A DNA stretch of 56,963 bases, taken from NCBI GenBank assembly GCA_013393415.1, contig JABXHI010000013.1:1-56963 (forward strand). The letters run 5' to 3'. Every line of letters begins with the position of its first letter. Position 1 is the stretch's first letter. Origin of the DNA: Micrococcaceae bacterium. Its GTDB lineage: Bacteria > Actinomycetota > Actinomycetes > Actinomycetales > Micrococcaceae. Below the pieces are notes generated by a model that worked only from the letters and a program-made list of their open reading frames with translations, had not been told where the DNA came from and did no database searches. Below, piece after piece: positions 26,146 through 34,731 of the stretch. Both the position numbers and the translations under genes were made by a program.

Positions 26146-26886
26146 CTATAACAGTGCCATGATGCCGGTAATGACCGACAAGACCGCGCCGACCATGGCC
26201 AGTACGACGACAATGCCGAACACGACACGATCGTTCACTTTGCCAAGGGCGCGTTGTCCAACCCACATTCCGGCTGCGATACCGAGTGCAGCGAGCATCC
26301 ATGCCCACCATTCCAATTCCGGAAGCGTAGAGTCCATCAACGTAAATCGGCTGACCAACACTGCCGAGCAAGCCATGATCCACATCGGCTGCAAACTGGC
26401 AGCAAAAGATGCGACTGGCCAGCGGGACAATACGCCAAAGATGGTCATGGCCGGTCCACCAATACCGGCGAGTACGCTACCGGCGCCGGCTCCAATGCCG
26501 GTCAGGATCTGCGCGCCACGGCTGGTGACAGGCTGAGTGGTCCCGCGCATTAGTAATGCTGCCCCGAGCCCGACGATCACCAGGGCACCGACCAGCAGAT
26601 AAATAATCGAGCCATCAATCATCGTGCCCACCCAAGCGGCCGGTGGGATTGAGAGCATCGTGGGGAGACCGATCCACCACACGCGGCTCCAATCGATATC
26701 ACGCCACATACTCGGCAGCATCAATAACGAAGCGATGATCGCCAAGGCTGTGATGAGCATGATGCCCTGGTGAGTTCCCAGCACTACTACAGCAAATGGT
26801 GCCGAGAGCATGGCAAAACCCAACCCAGTGATGCGCTGCAGCGCGGTGGCGATGAACGTCAGCAGCAGGATGCCTACGATGAGCAC
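26146..26886 (-). CDS. TSUP-family (TauE/SafE) membrane transporter
   Basis: This 246-residue integral membrane protein with about eight helices starts at GTG 26886. TSUP proteins export or import sulfite, sulfoacetate and related anions. Family-like sequence includes the N-terminal QRITGLGFAMLSAPF and the repeat half GAGAGSVLAGIGGPAMTIFGV, which contain the two pseudo-repeat GG/P motifs. No sulfur-metabolism gene lies next to it, so the substrate is not predictable. It is on the same strand as ectD but separated by 137 bases, and is probably a separate transcript. Confidence 0.85.
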   Translation of the reverse strand: MLIVGILLLTFIATALQRITGLGFAMLSAPFAVVVLGTHQGIMLITALAIIASLLMLPSMWRDIDWSRVWWIGLPTMLSIPPAAWVGTMIDGSIIYLLVGALVIVGLGAALLMRGTTQPVTSRGAQILTGIGAGAGSVLAGIGGPAMTIFGVLSRWPVASFAASLQPMWIMACSAVLVSRFTLMDSTLPELEWWAWMLAALGIAAGMWVGQRALGKVNDRVVFGIVVVLAMVGAVLSVITGIMALL

Positions 26887-26997
26887 GACGACAAGCTTTC
26901 TTCTTCAACGATGTTGCTTCGACCACCCTAGGCTACATCTGTTGACGAAGACCGTAACGCGCTTTCGATTGACGTCTCGATTTTTGGGGTCGAGTCG

Positions 26998-28425
26998 TTA
27001 GGCTGCGATGCGCATGGTGATTTCGGTGTGGTGGTGCCGGTAGTTGTTGGTGTCGAATCGTGGGTTGGGGTCGATATCTGGCGGCCCGTCGTCTCCGGGG
27101 TCATCGGGTGGCCCGTGTTCTTCGGGTGGGTCACCGGTATCCGGGGGTTCTTGTGCACTGACTGGTGGGGTGGTCGTGGTGTATTGGTGACCGGTTGGGG
27201 TGATCACGGTCAAATGGTCGGGGTTGCCTTCGTGGCGCCATCCGGTACCTTCTTTGGTCTGGTTACAGACCGCGCAGAGCCCGCTGGCATTATCCCAACT
27301 GGTGGGCCCACCGTTGTTGACGGGGGTGATGTGGTCAATCTGCTGAATCGGCGCATCACAATAGGGTGTGCGACATACGCCGTCTCGCAGGGTGACCATA
27401 CGCTTCAGGCCGTCGGGGAACGCGCGGCGACGAGACTCCATCCCCACCAGTTGGTGGTTTTCGGGTCTGGTGAATACCCTGCGCAGGAAGATCTCTGCAT
27501 TCGGGTCAGCAACCCAATCCCTTGCGGTTTCCGCTGGAATCGGGCCGTGGCCGGTCAACCACGCTGGGGCCTGCCCCTCACCAAACAACGCGGCATCAGT
27601 CATCACCAGCTGCACTTCAGCGGCCACCGCAGGTGCCGTGGTCTGGCCGGTGGCACGCTCGATGAGCAGGTCGGCCATGAGCTGATCACGAGTCCGACGT
27701 GGACCCGACGGGTTGGCAGGATCCACAGTGTCACCATCAGCAACCCGACTAGTCGCTGCCTTGTGTAAGCAGGCCAGCACGCCGACGGCTTGGGGCATCG
27801 GTACCAACGTCGAAATATAAGCCATCCCACCGGGGGCGGGACGCACTGACACCCGACGCTGCGACCGAGACCGCTCCTGTCGATCCCGGGCGGTGACCTG
27901 GTCCAGCTTCTGGGCCTCACCACGCACCATGTTGCCTAACGTCCGGGGCCCCACCCCTTCTAGCCGGTGGGCTATCCGCTCATCAACCATCCGGCGATGC
28001 TCGACAGATAACCAACTGGTTTCCTTCGCGACGACCTGGGCGTGCTCCTCATGGATCACCCCGGCCTCTAGAGCCTGCAGGGTGTTGGGCAAACACCCGA
28101 CCAATGCGTGGGCGGTGTCCAGGTGGCGTTTGCCACGGGCCGGGGAATCACCCCGGGCCAACCCAACTTCTGAAGCCAGGCCTGTACCCCAGCGGTCCTT
28201 GGGCACACCTGCGGCAGCTTGCTTATTCAACCGGTATTGCTCCAACACCGCAGTATGTTTGGCCTGGACCGCCGACAGGGCCGATTTGCTGCGTTCTAGC
28301 ACAGCCAACAACTCAATGGCCTCAGCCTCAGACCCGGCAGGATCCATCTCGACAAGATCCTGACACAAGCCTTCCAAGTCTGCTACCAGCGCTGAGGAAC
28401 GCTGCACAGTCTGCTCAAGACTCAC
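26998..28425 (-). CDS. DUF222 domain/HNH endonuclease
   Basis: This 475-residue protein starts at GTG 28425. It has the DUF222 helical region (about 20-330) followed by an HNH nuclease domain at about 340-400 with CRTPYCDAPIQQIDHITPV, NNGGPTSWDN and GLCAVCNQTK. The tail is Pro/Asp/Glu-rich and ends MRIAA. These proteins occur in many near-identical copies in Actinobacteria. They have been discussed as selfish or recombination-prone elements, but their role is unknown. A second copy's tail opens this window. Confidence 0.9.
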   Translation of the reverse strand: MSLEQTVQRSSALVADLEGLCQDLVEMDPAGSEAEAIELLAVLERSKSALSAVQAKHTAVLEQYRLNKQAAAGVPKDRWGTGLASEVGLARGDSPARGKRHLDTAHALVGCLPNTLQALEAGVIHEEHAQVVAKETSWLSVEHRRMVDERIAHRLEGVGPRTLGNMVRGEAQKLDQVTARDRQERSRSQRRVSVRPAPGGMAYISTLVPMPQAVGVLACLHKAATSRVADGDTVDPANPSGPRRTRDQLMADLLIERATGQTTAPAVAAEVQLVMTDAALFGEGQAPAWLTGHGPIPAETARDWVADPNAEIFLRRVFTRPENHQLVGMESRRRAFPDGLKRMVTLRDGVCRTPYCDAPIQQIDHITPVNNGGPTSWDNASGLCAVCNQTKEGTGWRHEGNPDHLTVITPTGHQYTTTTPPVSAQEPPDTGDPPEEHGPPDDPGDDGPPDIDPNPRFDTNNYRHHHTEITMRIAA

Positions 28426-28728
28426 AAGGCACCATTCCTTTCAACACAGGAGACACAGACCAAAGGCTTTCCAAAAACCGGGAAGGACTGTTCAGGATAT
28501 CGCCCCTATTCTACCGTGCATCGAGTCACATTACAAGAGGTATACATATCTTTTGAAGTATTTTGCATTACTTTAAGTCTGTGTATATCACGTGAATGTC
28601 ACGAGTGCATGGTGTGTCGCTAGTTTTGTGGATAACTCAGCAAAACACTCCACCACTATCCACAAGCCACCGACCTTCAGATGTTTCGATGATTTTCCGC
28701 CGATCCATAAGGCTCATAGAATGGCCTG
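28426..28728. other. Divergent intergenic region with two DnaA-box-like sites
   Basis: This 303-base region between the DUF222/HNH gene and the divergent conserved gene must hold both promoters. It is relatively AT-rich around 28520-28620. It contains a perfect DnaA box on the minus strand (TGTGGATAA, 28627-28635) and a one-mismatch box on the plus strand (CTATCCACA, 28656-28664), facing each other 20 bases apart. No gene is visible. Confidence 0.5.
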
Positions 28729-29667
28729 GTGCCAAACACAGACCTGAACCCAAGCGTTGTCGTGCCGGCAGAGCAATGGCAGCAGCTAGCCCAGAGCCAC
28801 GAAAATCGAGTGGGCGCCTATACGGATCCGCTAGTCCAGCTGCACAAACGAGGCATAAAGCACCCCGTCTACGACTTCTTATTCTCGTATTACTACCTCT
28901 CAGCCGGCGCGCTCAAACGATGGAATCCGGGAGCGGGTATCGTCGTCGCCAACCCAGATAAAAACGCTGCAGCTCCACATGCTGACTGGAAGTTCTACCG
29001 CGAAGTCAGCCCGGATACCGCCGCCGACTTACCGCACGGCGGATGGACCGTTGATCTCGAAAAGTTCGGTGCACAGCGAGCCAGAGTGTTGGAATTCGCG
29101 TCCCGTTTATTGTCCGCGACGGAAGCTCGTCCAGCGAAACTCAGCTGTTTCGGTCTGCACGAGTGGGCGATGGCATATAAGTCCGAGGACCACGGCATTC
29201 GGCATTCCACGGTGCCGCTCAGACTCGGCGCCGAAGGCACAAACGAGGTAGTGGAAACACATAAAATCTCGTGTTCACATTTCGACGCGTTCCGGTTTTA
29301 TGCACCCGAAGCCCGTGGCATGAATCAACTGCAGCCAACACGCGACACCATGGTCGAGATGGAACAGCCCGGCTGCCTCCATGCCAACATGGACCTGTAT
29401 AAATGGGCAACGAAGCTTATTCCGGCGGTGAGTTCTGATCTCGTCACCGATTGCTTCGAGCTGGCGTGGGATATTCGGGTGATGGATATGCAAGCCTCTC
29501 CGTACGACCTTGCCGACTGGGGCTTCGACCCCATTGCCATAGAAACAGCCGAAGGCAAGGCCGAGTATGTACGCGCTCAGAGGGACTTTTCTGAACGGTC
29601 ACAGGTGTTACGGAGACGCCTACTCGACAGCATTGAGCGTATCAGCTCTTGCCTGCAAACTTCATGA
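28729..29667 (+). CDS. Conserved actinobacterial protein, often labelled 3-methyladenine DNA glycosylase
   Basis: This 312-residue protein starts at GTG 28729. Close relatives in Actinobacteria are routinely annotated as 3-methyladenine DNA glycosylase, but I see no HhH-GPD, AAG or AlkA signature, so the label is doubtful. Recognisable sequence includes HPVYDFLFSYYYLSAGALKRWNPGAG, FGLHEWAMAYK, then SHFDAFRFYAPEA and DLYKWATKLIPAV. Conserved His, Asp and Tyr residues suggest an enzyme. There is no signal peptide or membrane helix. It converges on the aldehyde dehydrogenase gene with a 26-base 3' overlap. Confidence 0.65.
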   Translation: MPNTDLNPSVVVPAEQWQQLAQSHENRVGAYTDPLVQLHKRGIKHPVYDFLFSYYYLSAGALKRWNPGAGIVVANPDKNAAAPHADWKFYREVSPDTAADLPHGGWTVDLEKFGAQRARVLEFASRLLSATEARPAKLSCFGLHEWAMAYKSEDHGIRHSTVPLRLGAEGTNEVVETHKISCSHFDAFRFYAPEARGMNQLQPTRDTMVEMEQPGCLHANMDLYKWATKLIPAVSSDLVTDCFELAWDIRVMDMQASPYDLADWGFDPIAIETAEGKAEYVRAQRDFSERSQVLRRRLLDSIERISSCLQTS

Positions 29668-31024
29668 GCCGTTTATTGACGAACTCTTCCATGCCGTAGC
29701 GGCCAAGTTCACGACCAACGCCCGAGCTTTTCACGCCGCCGAACGGCAGCTCGGCTGAGGTCTTGGAAGGCTCATTGATATAGACCATGCCGGTTTCGAT
29801 GCGTTCGCCGACGCTGCGTGCATGATCTTCGTCCGAGGCCATCACCGCAGCAGACAGTCCATATGGCGTGTCGTTGGCCAGCTTGATAGCCTCGTCTTCG
29901 TCCTTGACCTTGTACACCATGGCTACCGGTCCGAAGAGCTCTTCGGAGTAGGCGCGCATATCCTCGGTGATGCCGGTCAACATGGTTGGCTGATACCAAG
30001 CCCCTCCGCGGGTATCGAAGTCACCGCCGGCGTGGACGGTGGCGCCCTGCGAGATCGCATCTTGGACCTGCTCGTGGAGCCCGTCAGCAGCTGACGCCGA
30101 GGACATCGGCCCGATAAATGTGTCTTCTTCGGCCGGGTCGGCTAGTTCGAGATTATTGACGGCCTCACTGAGCTGCTCCACGAATTCGTCGTAGACATCC
30201 TCGAGCACAATGATGCGCTTGGCCGCGTTGCAGGCCTGGCCGGCATTTGCCATGCGTCCGGTCAGTGCACCCTTGACCGCTTTGGGCAGGATGTCGCGAT
30301 CCAGCACCAAGAACGGATCGTTGCCACCGAGTTCCAGCACAACCTTCTTGACGTATTCGCCGGCCGTTGCTGCAACTGCTGCACCGGCACCATCGGAACC
30401 GGTCAGGGAAACACCCTGGACGCGTGGGTCGGCGATGATGATATCGGAGACCTGGTCAGTGGAAGCGTACAGTTTGGTGAAAGCACCTTCAAGGAAGCCT
30501 GCCTCACGGAAAATGTCTTCCATGGCCGCGACCGACTCGGGGCAAATCCCAGCGTGCTTGAGCAATACGGTATTGCCGATCATCAGGTTCGGGGCAGCAA
30601 ACCGGGCAACCTGGTAGTACGGGAAGTTCCACGGCATAATGCCCAGCAGAACACCGTATGGTTCATTTTGAATATAGGCCCAGCCGCTCTGCACATCCTC
30701 AATGGGCTCGTTTTCCAGATACGTCGGACCGTTCTTCGCGTAATAGCGGTAAATATCGATGACGATGCCGAGTTCACCGCGGGCTTGCTTGATCGGTTTG
30801 CCCATTTCGCGGGTGATGATCATGGCCAGCTCGTCTTTGCGCTGTTCATAGATGTCGGCAACCTTATTCAGCAGGGTTGCGCGCTCTTGCGGATCGGTTT
30901 TGGACCAGGTGCTGAACGTGTCAGCTGCTGTCCCGATGGCTTGTTGAATCTCAGTATCGGTGGCCTCAGGGAATTCTTTTTCGACCTGGCCGGTCGCTGG
31001 GTTTGTCACCTTGTAGTTCGTCAT
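29642..31024 (-). CDS. gabD: NAD(P)-dependent aldehyde (succinate-semialdehyde) dehydrogenase
   Basis: This 460-residue aldehyde dehydrogenase starts at ATG 31024, with AAAGGA upstream. Motifs are PWNFPYYQVARFAAPNLMIGN (substrate tunnel and cofactor), the catalytic Glu in VVLELGGNDPF, the catalytic Cys in NAGQACNAAKRI, and EELFGPVAMVYKV. It belongs to the group annotated as succinate-semialdehyde dehydrogenase, which oxidises the GABA-derived semialdehyde to succinate. No GABA transaminase is nearby, so the true substrate could be another short aldehyde. Confidence 0.82.
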   Translation of the reverse strand: MTNYKVTNPATGQVEKEFPEATDTEIQQAIGTAADTFSTWSKTDPQERATLLNKVADIYEQRKDELAMIITREMGKPIKQARGELGIVIDIYRYYAKNGPTYLENEPIEDVQSGWAYIQNEPYGVLLGIMPWNFPYYQVARFAAPNLMIGNTVLLKHAGICPESVAAMEDIFREAGFLEGAFTKLYASTDQVSDIIIADPRVQGVSLTGSDGAGAAVAATAGEYVKKVVLELGGNDPFLVLDRDILPKAVKGALTGRMANAGQACNAAKRIIVLEDVYDEFVEQLSEAVNNLELADPAEEDTFIGPMSSASAADGLHEQVQDAISQGATVHAGGDFDTRGGAWYQPTMLTGITEDMRAYSEELFGPVAMVYKVKDEDEAIKLANDTPYGLSAAVMASDEDHARSVGERIETGMVYINEPSKTSAELPFGGVKSSGVGRELGRYGMEEFVNKRLMKFAGKS

Positions 31025-31174
31025 GAGCACTTCCTTTCTCGAGTGGTGCCGACGGCGACTCGAATCGCGGTCAGCACGTTGAAGTTCAGGCTCACCGGCC
31101 AGTCTTCTAGATTTTCACCGTGACAACAACAGCCTGTGATCACGCACTCGTCAACGAACTCAGCCAGTACAGAC

Positions 31175-31750
31175 TCACTCGGACGTGGGGAGGCCCGTGG
31201 CCGACAGTGCGGCAAAAAACTTGCTAACCGTCTCACGTTCGGCCGGGGTCATCTCCGCGACCACGTGAAATCGTTGCGCGTGGCTCTCACCGACCGACTG
31301 GCGTGCGATGACCTGCGTCTCCTCGGTGACCTCAATGGCCGTACTGCGCCGATCCTCCGGGTGTGGCAGGCGTCGAATGTAGTCGCTGGCAGCAAGCCGA
31401 TCAAGCATTTTCGTGACCGATGCGGTCGTGATCTGCAAATGTTTGGCCACATCGCTTGGCGTGGCCAGCACACCGTGACGTTGGGAAGCGATCATGAAAC
31501 GCAGTGCCCGCATATCGTTTTCGCCAAGTTTCATGTACTTCCGCGATGCATCGTTCAGGCGCCGTTCGACGGTCCTCCAGTGACGCATTGCCTCCAGCAC
31601 GTCAACGATCTGGTCAAGCTCGGCACCTTCGAACGCGTCGTATTGAATGAGCTCTTGGTCAGGATCCATAACCCGCGGATCCAGCATGGAGAATTTTTGC
31701 GCTCCTTCAGAGTTAGGCACCCGAGGTGTTTTCGGGTTATTATTAGCCAA
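31175..31750 (-). CDS. MarR-family transcriptional regulator
   Basis: This 191-residue regulator starts at TTG 31750. It has a winged HTH (about 85-150) with TPSDVAKHLQITTASVTKMLDRLAA, followed by the wing YIRRLPHPEDRRSTAIEVTEE typical of MarR. Helical dimerisation ends surround it. It is divergent from the ferrochelatase gene. A 21-base motif just upstream of its start is shared with the crtE/tspO intergenic region, so I infer autoregulation and control of the carotenoid operon. In Corynebacterium glutamicum a MarR-type protein, CrtR, represses the crt operon. The first 20 residues are poorly defined and the start could lie further inside. Confidence 0.85.
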   Translation of the reverse strand: MANNNPKTPRVPNSEGAQKFSMLDPRVMDPDQELIQYDAFEGAELDQIVDVLEAMRHWRTVERRLNDASRKYMKLGENDMRALRFMIASQRHGVLATPSDVAKHLQITTASVTKMLDRLAASDYIRRLPHPEDRRSTAIEVTEETQVIARQSVGESHAQRFHVVAEMTPAERETVSKFFAALSATGLPTSE

Positions 31751-31757
31751 GGTTACT

Positions 31758-31778
31758 ACTAGCCTTCCTAACTACATT
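31758..31778. promoter_or_regulatory. Putative MarR operator (copy at the marR gene)
   Basis: The site has the pattern ACTAGCC-N3-CTA-A-CTA-C-ATT and lies 8-28 bases upstream of the MarR start. It matches 16 of 21 positions of the site at 41428-41448 before crtE. The core TAG-N9-CTA is an inverted repeat. It covers the gene's own AGGAAGG ribosome-binding region, which may inflate the similarity. Confidence 0.45.
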
Positions 31779-31887
31779 GTGGTGTTGCAAAGTATTGGCA
31801 AAGCATCGGTTGCTGTGATCAATAGTACAACGCTGCGTGGAACGGGTGAGGCCGGTTCATGCTGTCTTCAGCGCGAAAGGAAATGAG

Positions 31888-33063
31888 ATGTCTAAGACTC
31901 ACGTACCGCATGCCACCGAGGCCTCCCGATCAGGAGAGCCCTGGGTCAGCCAGGAACAACCCTATGACGCGATTCTGTTGACCGGGTTTGGCGGTCCGGA
32001 GGGCCAAGACGATGTCATCCCGTTTTTACGCAACGTCACCGCTGGCCGCGGCATTCCCGACGAACGCCTGGAAGAAGTTGCTACCCACTACCGACATTTC
32101 GGTGGCATCAGCCCGATCAACGAACACAATGCCCAGCTGCGTGCAGCCATCGATACAGAACTCCAACAGCGCGGCATGAACCTGCCCGTGTACTGGGGCA
32201 ATCGCAACTGGGCACCATATCTGGAGAACGCCGTGACCGAGGCGGCCCAGGCCGGACATGTTCGTCTGCTGGCAATCGCCACCAGCGCCTACAGTTCCTA
32301 TTCCAGCTGTCGCCAGTACCGCGAGGATTTCGCACGTGCCATCGTGGACACCGGGCTCAGTGGTGTCGTCACGATAGACAAGGTGCGTCAGTTTTTCGAT
32401 CACCCGGGTTTTGTCCGACCTTTTATTGAAGGGGTCGGTGACGCGCTGAAGGGCTTTGAGTCTGCAGGGATGGCGCCCCAGGACATTCGGATACTGTTTG
32501 CTACCCACTCGATTCCGATGGCCGACGCGGCTCGATCCGGCCCCAAAGAACTCGAGTTAGGGGCGGGCGGCGCGTATGCTGCCCAACATGTGGCGGTCGG
32601 TGAATACATTATGGACCAGCTTCGGGCCGAGCTACCCGCGCGCAACACAACGGACTGGGAACTGGTGTATCAGTCGCGTTCAGGACCGCCGTCACAGCCC
32701 TGGTTGGAACCCGATGTTTGTGACCGCATCAGTGAGCTGCCGGCCGAAGGGGTCGAGGCCGTGATCATTGTTCCGCTGGGCTTTCTCAGCGATCACATGG
32801 AAGTGCTCTGGGATTTGGATGAAGAGGCCATGGAGGCAGCACACCAAGTTGGACTCCAAGCCGTGCGGACGCCGACTCCGGGCGTGCACCACGATTTCGT
32901 GACCGGGCTGGTCGATCTCATTGCAGAACGGATGCAGGCTATCCCACCGCAGCAGCGGGCACATGTCACTAAGCTCGGTCCCTGGTATGACGTGTGCCGA
33001 CCAGAATGCTGCGAAAATGTGCGACGCGGGTTTCGCCCCGCAGCCGCGGGCATGGCACCCTAA
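31888..33063 (+). CDS. hemH: Ferrochelatase (coproporphyrin ferrochelatase type)
   Basis: This enzyme inserts Fe2+ into the porphyrin late in haem synthesis; the actinobacterial enzyme (CpfC) uses coproporphyrin III. The start chosen is ATG 31888, with AAAGGA upstream, giving 391 residues. Motifs include AILLTGFGGPEG, VYWGNRNWAPYLE, the catalytic His in FATHSIPMAD, and SDHMEVLWDLDEEA. The C-terminal WYDVCRPECCENVRRG supplies cysteines for the [2Fe-2S] cluster found in actinobacterial ferrochelatases. The next gene starts 2 bases later. Co-location with crt and P450 genes fits a need for haem in that pathway. Confidence 0.93.
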   Translation: MSKTHVPHATEASRSGEPWVSQEQPYDAILLTGFGGPEGQDDVIPFLRNVTAGRGIPDERLEEVATHYRHFGGISPINEHNAQLRAAIDTELQQRGMNLPVYWGNRNWAPYLENAVTEAAQAGHVRLLAIATSAYSSYSSCRQYREDFARAIVDTGLSGVVTIDKVRQFFDHPGFVRPFIEGVGDALKGFESAGMAPQDIRILFATHSIPMADAARSGPKELELGAGGAYAAQHVAVGEYIMDQLRAELPARNTTDWELVYQSRSGPPSQPWLEPDVCDRISELPAEGVEAVIIVPLGFLSDHMEVLWDLDEEAMEAAHQVGLQAVRTPTPGVHHDFVTGLVDLIAERMQAIPPQQRAHVTKLGPWYDVCRPECCENVRRGFRPAAAGMAP

Positions 33064-33065
33064 GC

Positions 33066-33539
33066 ATGCGACTGTGGTCGTTACACCCGTCAACGCTGGA
33101 TCGGCAGGGCCTGGTTGCCTGTTGGCGCGAGGCCCTGCTGGCTCAGGCTGTGCTGTTGGGGCGTACGCGCGGCTATACGAATCATCCACAGCTCCAGCGC
33201 TTCCGTGACCATCCCCAACCGGCCGCCGCCATCGGGGCATACCTGGCCGGTGTGCATGATGAATCGCTGGTGCGCGGTTACAGGTTCGATGCCGGACGGA
33301 TCGTGCATGCTCCCGATGCAACCGCCACCCCAACCGCACAGGATCGGGTGACGCCCATCGAGGTGACCTTTGGGCAGCTGGGGTTCGAATGGTCCCACTT
33401 GCGGGCCAAACTGTTTCAGCGGTCCCCCGAGTTCTTGGAGACGCAAACGACTATCCACGACGCGAATGGTCAGCTGTTACCCGTCCACCCCTTATTCACC
33501 GCCGTTGCCGGGACGATCGCCTCCTGGGAGCGGGTCTGA
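33066..33539 (+). CDS. Pyrimidine-dimer DNA glycosylase (T4 endonuclease V-like)
   Basis: This 157-residue protein starts at ATG 33066 with MRLWSLHPSTLDRQGLVACW, then REALLAQAVLLG and RGYTNHPQLQRF. This is the signature of the pyrimidine dimer DNA glycosylase family, which excises UV photoproducts. The family's catalytic residue is an N-terminal amine or nearby Glu; the WREAL segment provides the acidic residue. The gene is 2 bases downstream of ferrochelatase, so the two are co-transcribed. It overlaps the convergent P450 gene by 48 bases. UV repair beside carotenoid genes fits a light-protection locus. Confidence 0.85.
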   Translation: MRLWSLHPSTLDRQGLVACWREALLAQAVLLGRTRGYTNHPQLQRFRDHPQPAAAIGAYLAGVHDESLVRGYRFDAGRIVHAPDATATPTAQDRVTPIEVTFGQLGFEWSHLRAKLFQRSPEFLETQTTIHDANGQLLPVHPLFTAVAGTIASWERV

Positions 33540-34727
33540 CGTCTCCTCGAATCGTAGTTTCAGGCCGCGTACCTTATACCCTTCGATGAGGTCGTCCCAA
33601 CTGATGCTGGGTTGACTCACGATGCTGACCGGTTTGGCCAACAGGCTGGACAGCAAGGCGTCGGTTTCTCGCAGGGCCAGCGGTTGCCCCGGGCAGCCGT
33701 GCGCACCAGAGCCGAAGCTGAGCCCCACATCGTGGACCCCTCGGCTGCGATCGCGCCCCGGACACAACCGTTCCGGTTCCCCGGCAAAGGCATCCTCGTC
33801 CGTATTGGTCGCGCGGATATCTAAGTCAACGAGATCCCCGGCGTGTAGCTGATGCACGGTATCGCGATCGGTGACCGTGATGTCTTCGGTCACCCGCCGA
33901 TACAGGTGGCCCACGGGCGGCTCCAGCCGAATGATCTCGGCCAGGATGGCTAGGCGTTCCGCCTCGGCGGCCACGAGGTAGCGTTGCCGCAGGGCATCGT
34001 TGTGCAACAGGTGCCAGCACGCCATGGTGATGAATTCTCGGGTTGTGACCATGCCGGCGGTCCCATAGGTCACGCATTCAACCAGGATGTCTGCCAAGTT
34101 GTACTTCTGTTCGATCAGGTGGCTGATCACATCGCGGCGGGGGTTGCGGCGGCGAGACCGAACCGCAGGAAGCACATCGCGAATATACAATCCCACGACC
34201 GGACCGAGCCCCTTATAGGCGGCCATCATCCATTGGCGATTCGTGCGGCCCAGCCTGGGTTTGGTGCGGTCCAGCGGTGGTTGGCGAAAGAACTTTTCTA
34301 ACCTTCGCGACAAAGCAGCCACCGGCGAATGCGTGAGCCCCACGATGGAAGCGGTCACTTCGACCGTATAGTGCAGTGCCACCTGATCGACCGTGAGCTC
34401 CCCGGCCTCCTTGGCTTGTCCAACGAGGCGATCGACCACCGAGTGCATCAGTTCGCCATAGCGCGACGAGACCACATTCGGCGCGAAAAATCGGGCGACC
34501 TTGCGCCGCTGCTCATCGTGCTGGGGGCCATCCGAAATCAGGATCGGGTGATGGTGGAAGACATCGCGCGGAATGTATTCGGCGGTAAAACCGGCCTGTT
34601 TGGTGGACCGCCGAGCCAGCAGGACGTCTTTGGCGGCGGCCAGAGAACCAATGCGCCACATCGACCCCTGTTTCGTGATCCGCTCGGCGTTGGTATCACC
34701 GGGTTTGATGGCCTTCCGGTCAGACAT
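33492..34727 (-). CDS. Cytochrome P450, candidate carotenoid hydroxylase
   Basis: This 411-residue soluble P450 starts at ATG 34727, with AGGAG 11 bases upstream inside the end of crtU. The haem-binding loop is LSFGSGAHGCPG, with the thiolate Cys near residue 344. The K-helix ExxR is in EIIRLEPPVG followed by YRRV. The I-helix is unusual: GTAGMVTTREF replaces the common (A/G)GxxT arrangement. In Brevibacterium linens a P450 in the aromatic carotenoid cluster is linked to 3,3'-dihydroxy-isorenieratene, so ring 3-hydroxylation is the best guess. It is the last gene of the crt operon. Confidence 0.85.
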   Translation of the reverse strand: MSDRKAIKPGDTNAERITKQGSMWRIGSLAAAKDVLLARRSTKQAGFTAEYIPRDVFHHHPILISDGPQHDEQRRKVARFFAPNVVSSRYGELMHSVVDRLVGQAKEAGELTVDQVALHYTVEVTASIVGLTHSPVAALSRRLEKFFRQPPLDRTKPRLGRTNRQWMMAAYKGLGPVVGLYIRDVLPAVRSRRRNPRRDVISHLIEQKYNLADILVECVTYGTAGMVTTREFITMACWHLLHNDALRQRYLVAAEAERLAILAEIIRLEPPVGHLYRRVTEDITVTDRDTVHQLHAGDLVDLDIRATNTDEDAFAGEPERLCPGRDRSRGVHDVGLSFGSGAHGCPGQPLALRETDALLSSLLAKPVSIVSQPSISWDDLIEGYKVRGLKLRFEETSDPLPGGDRPGNGGE

Positions 34728-34731
34728 CGGA

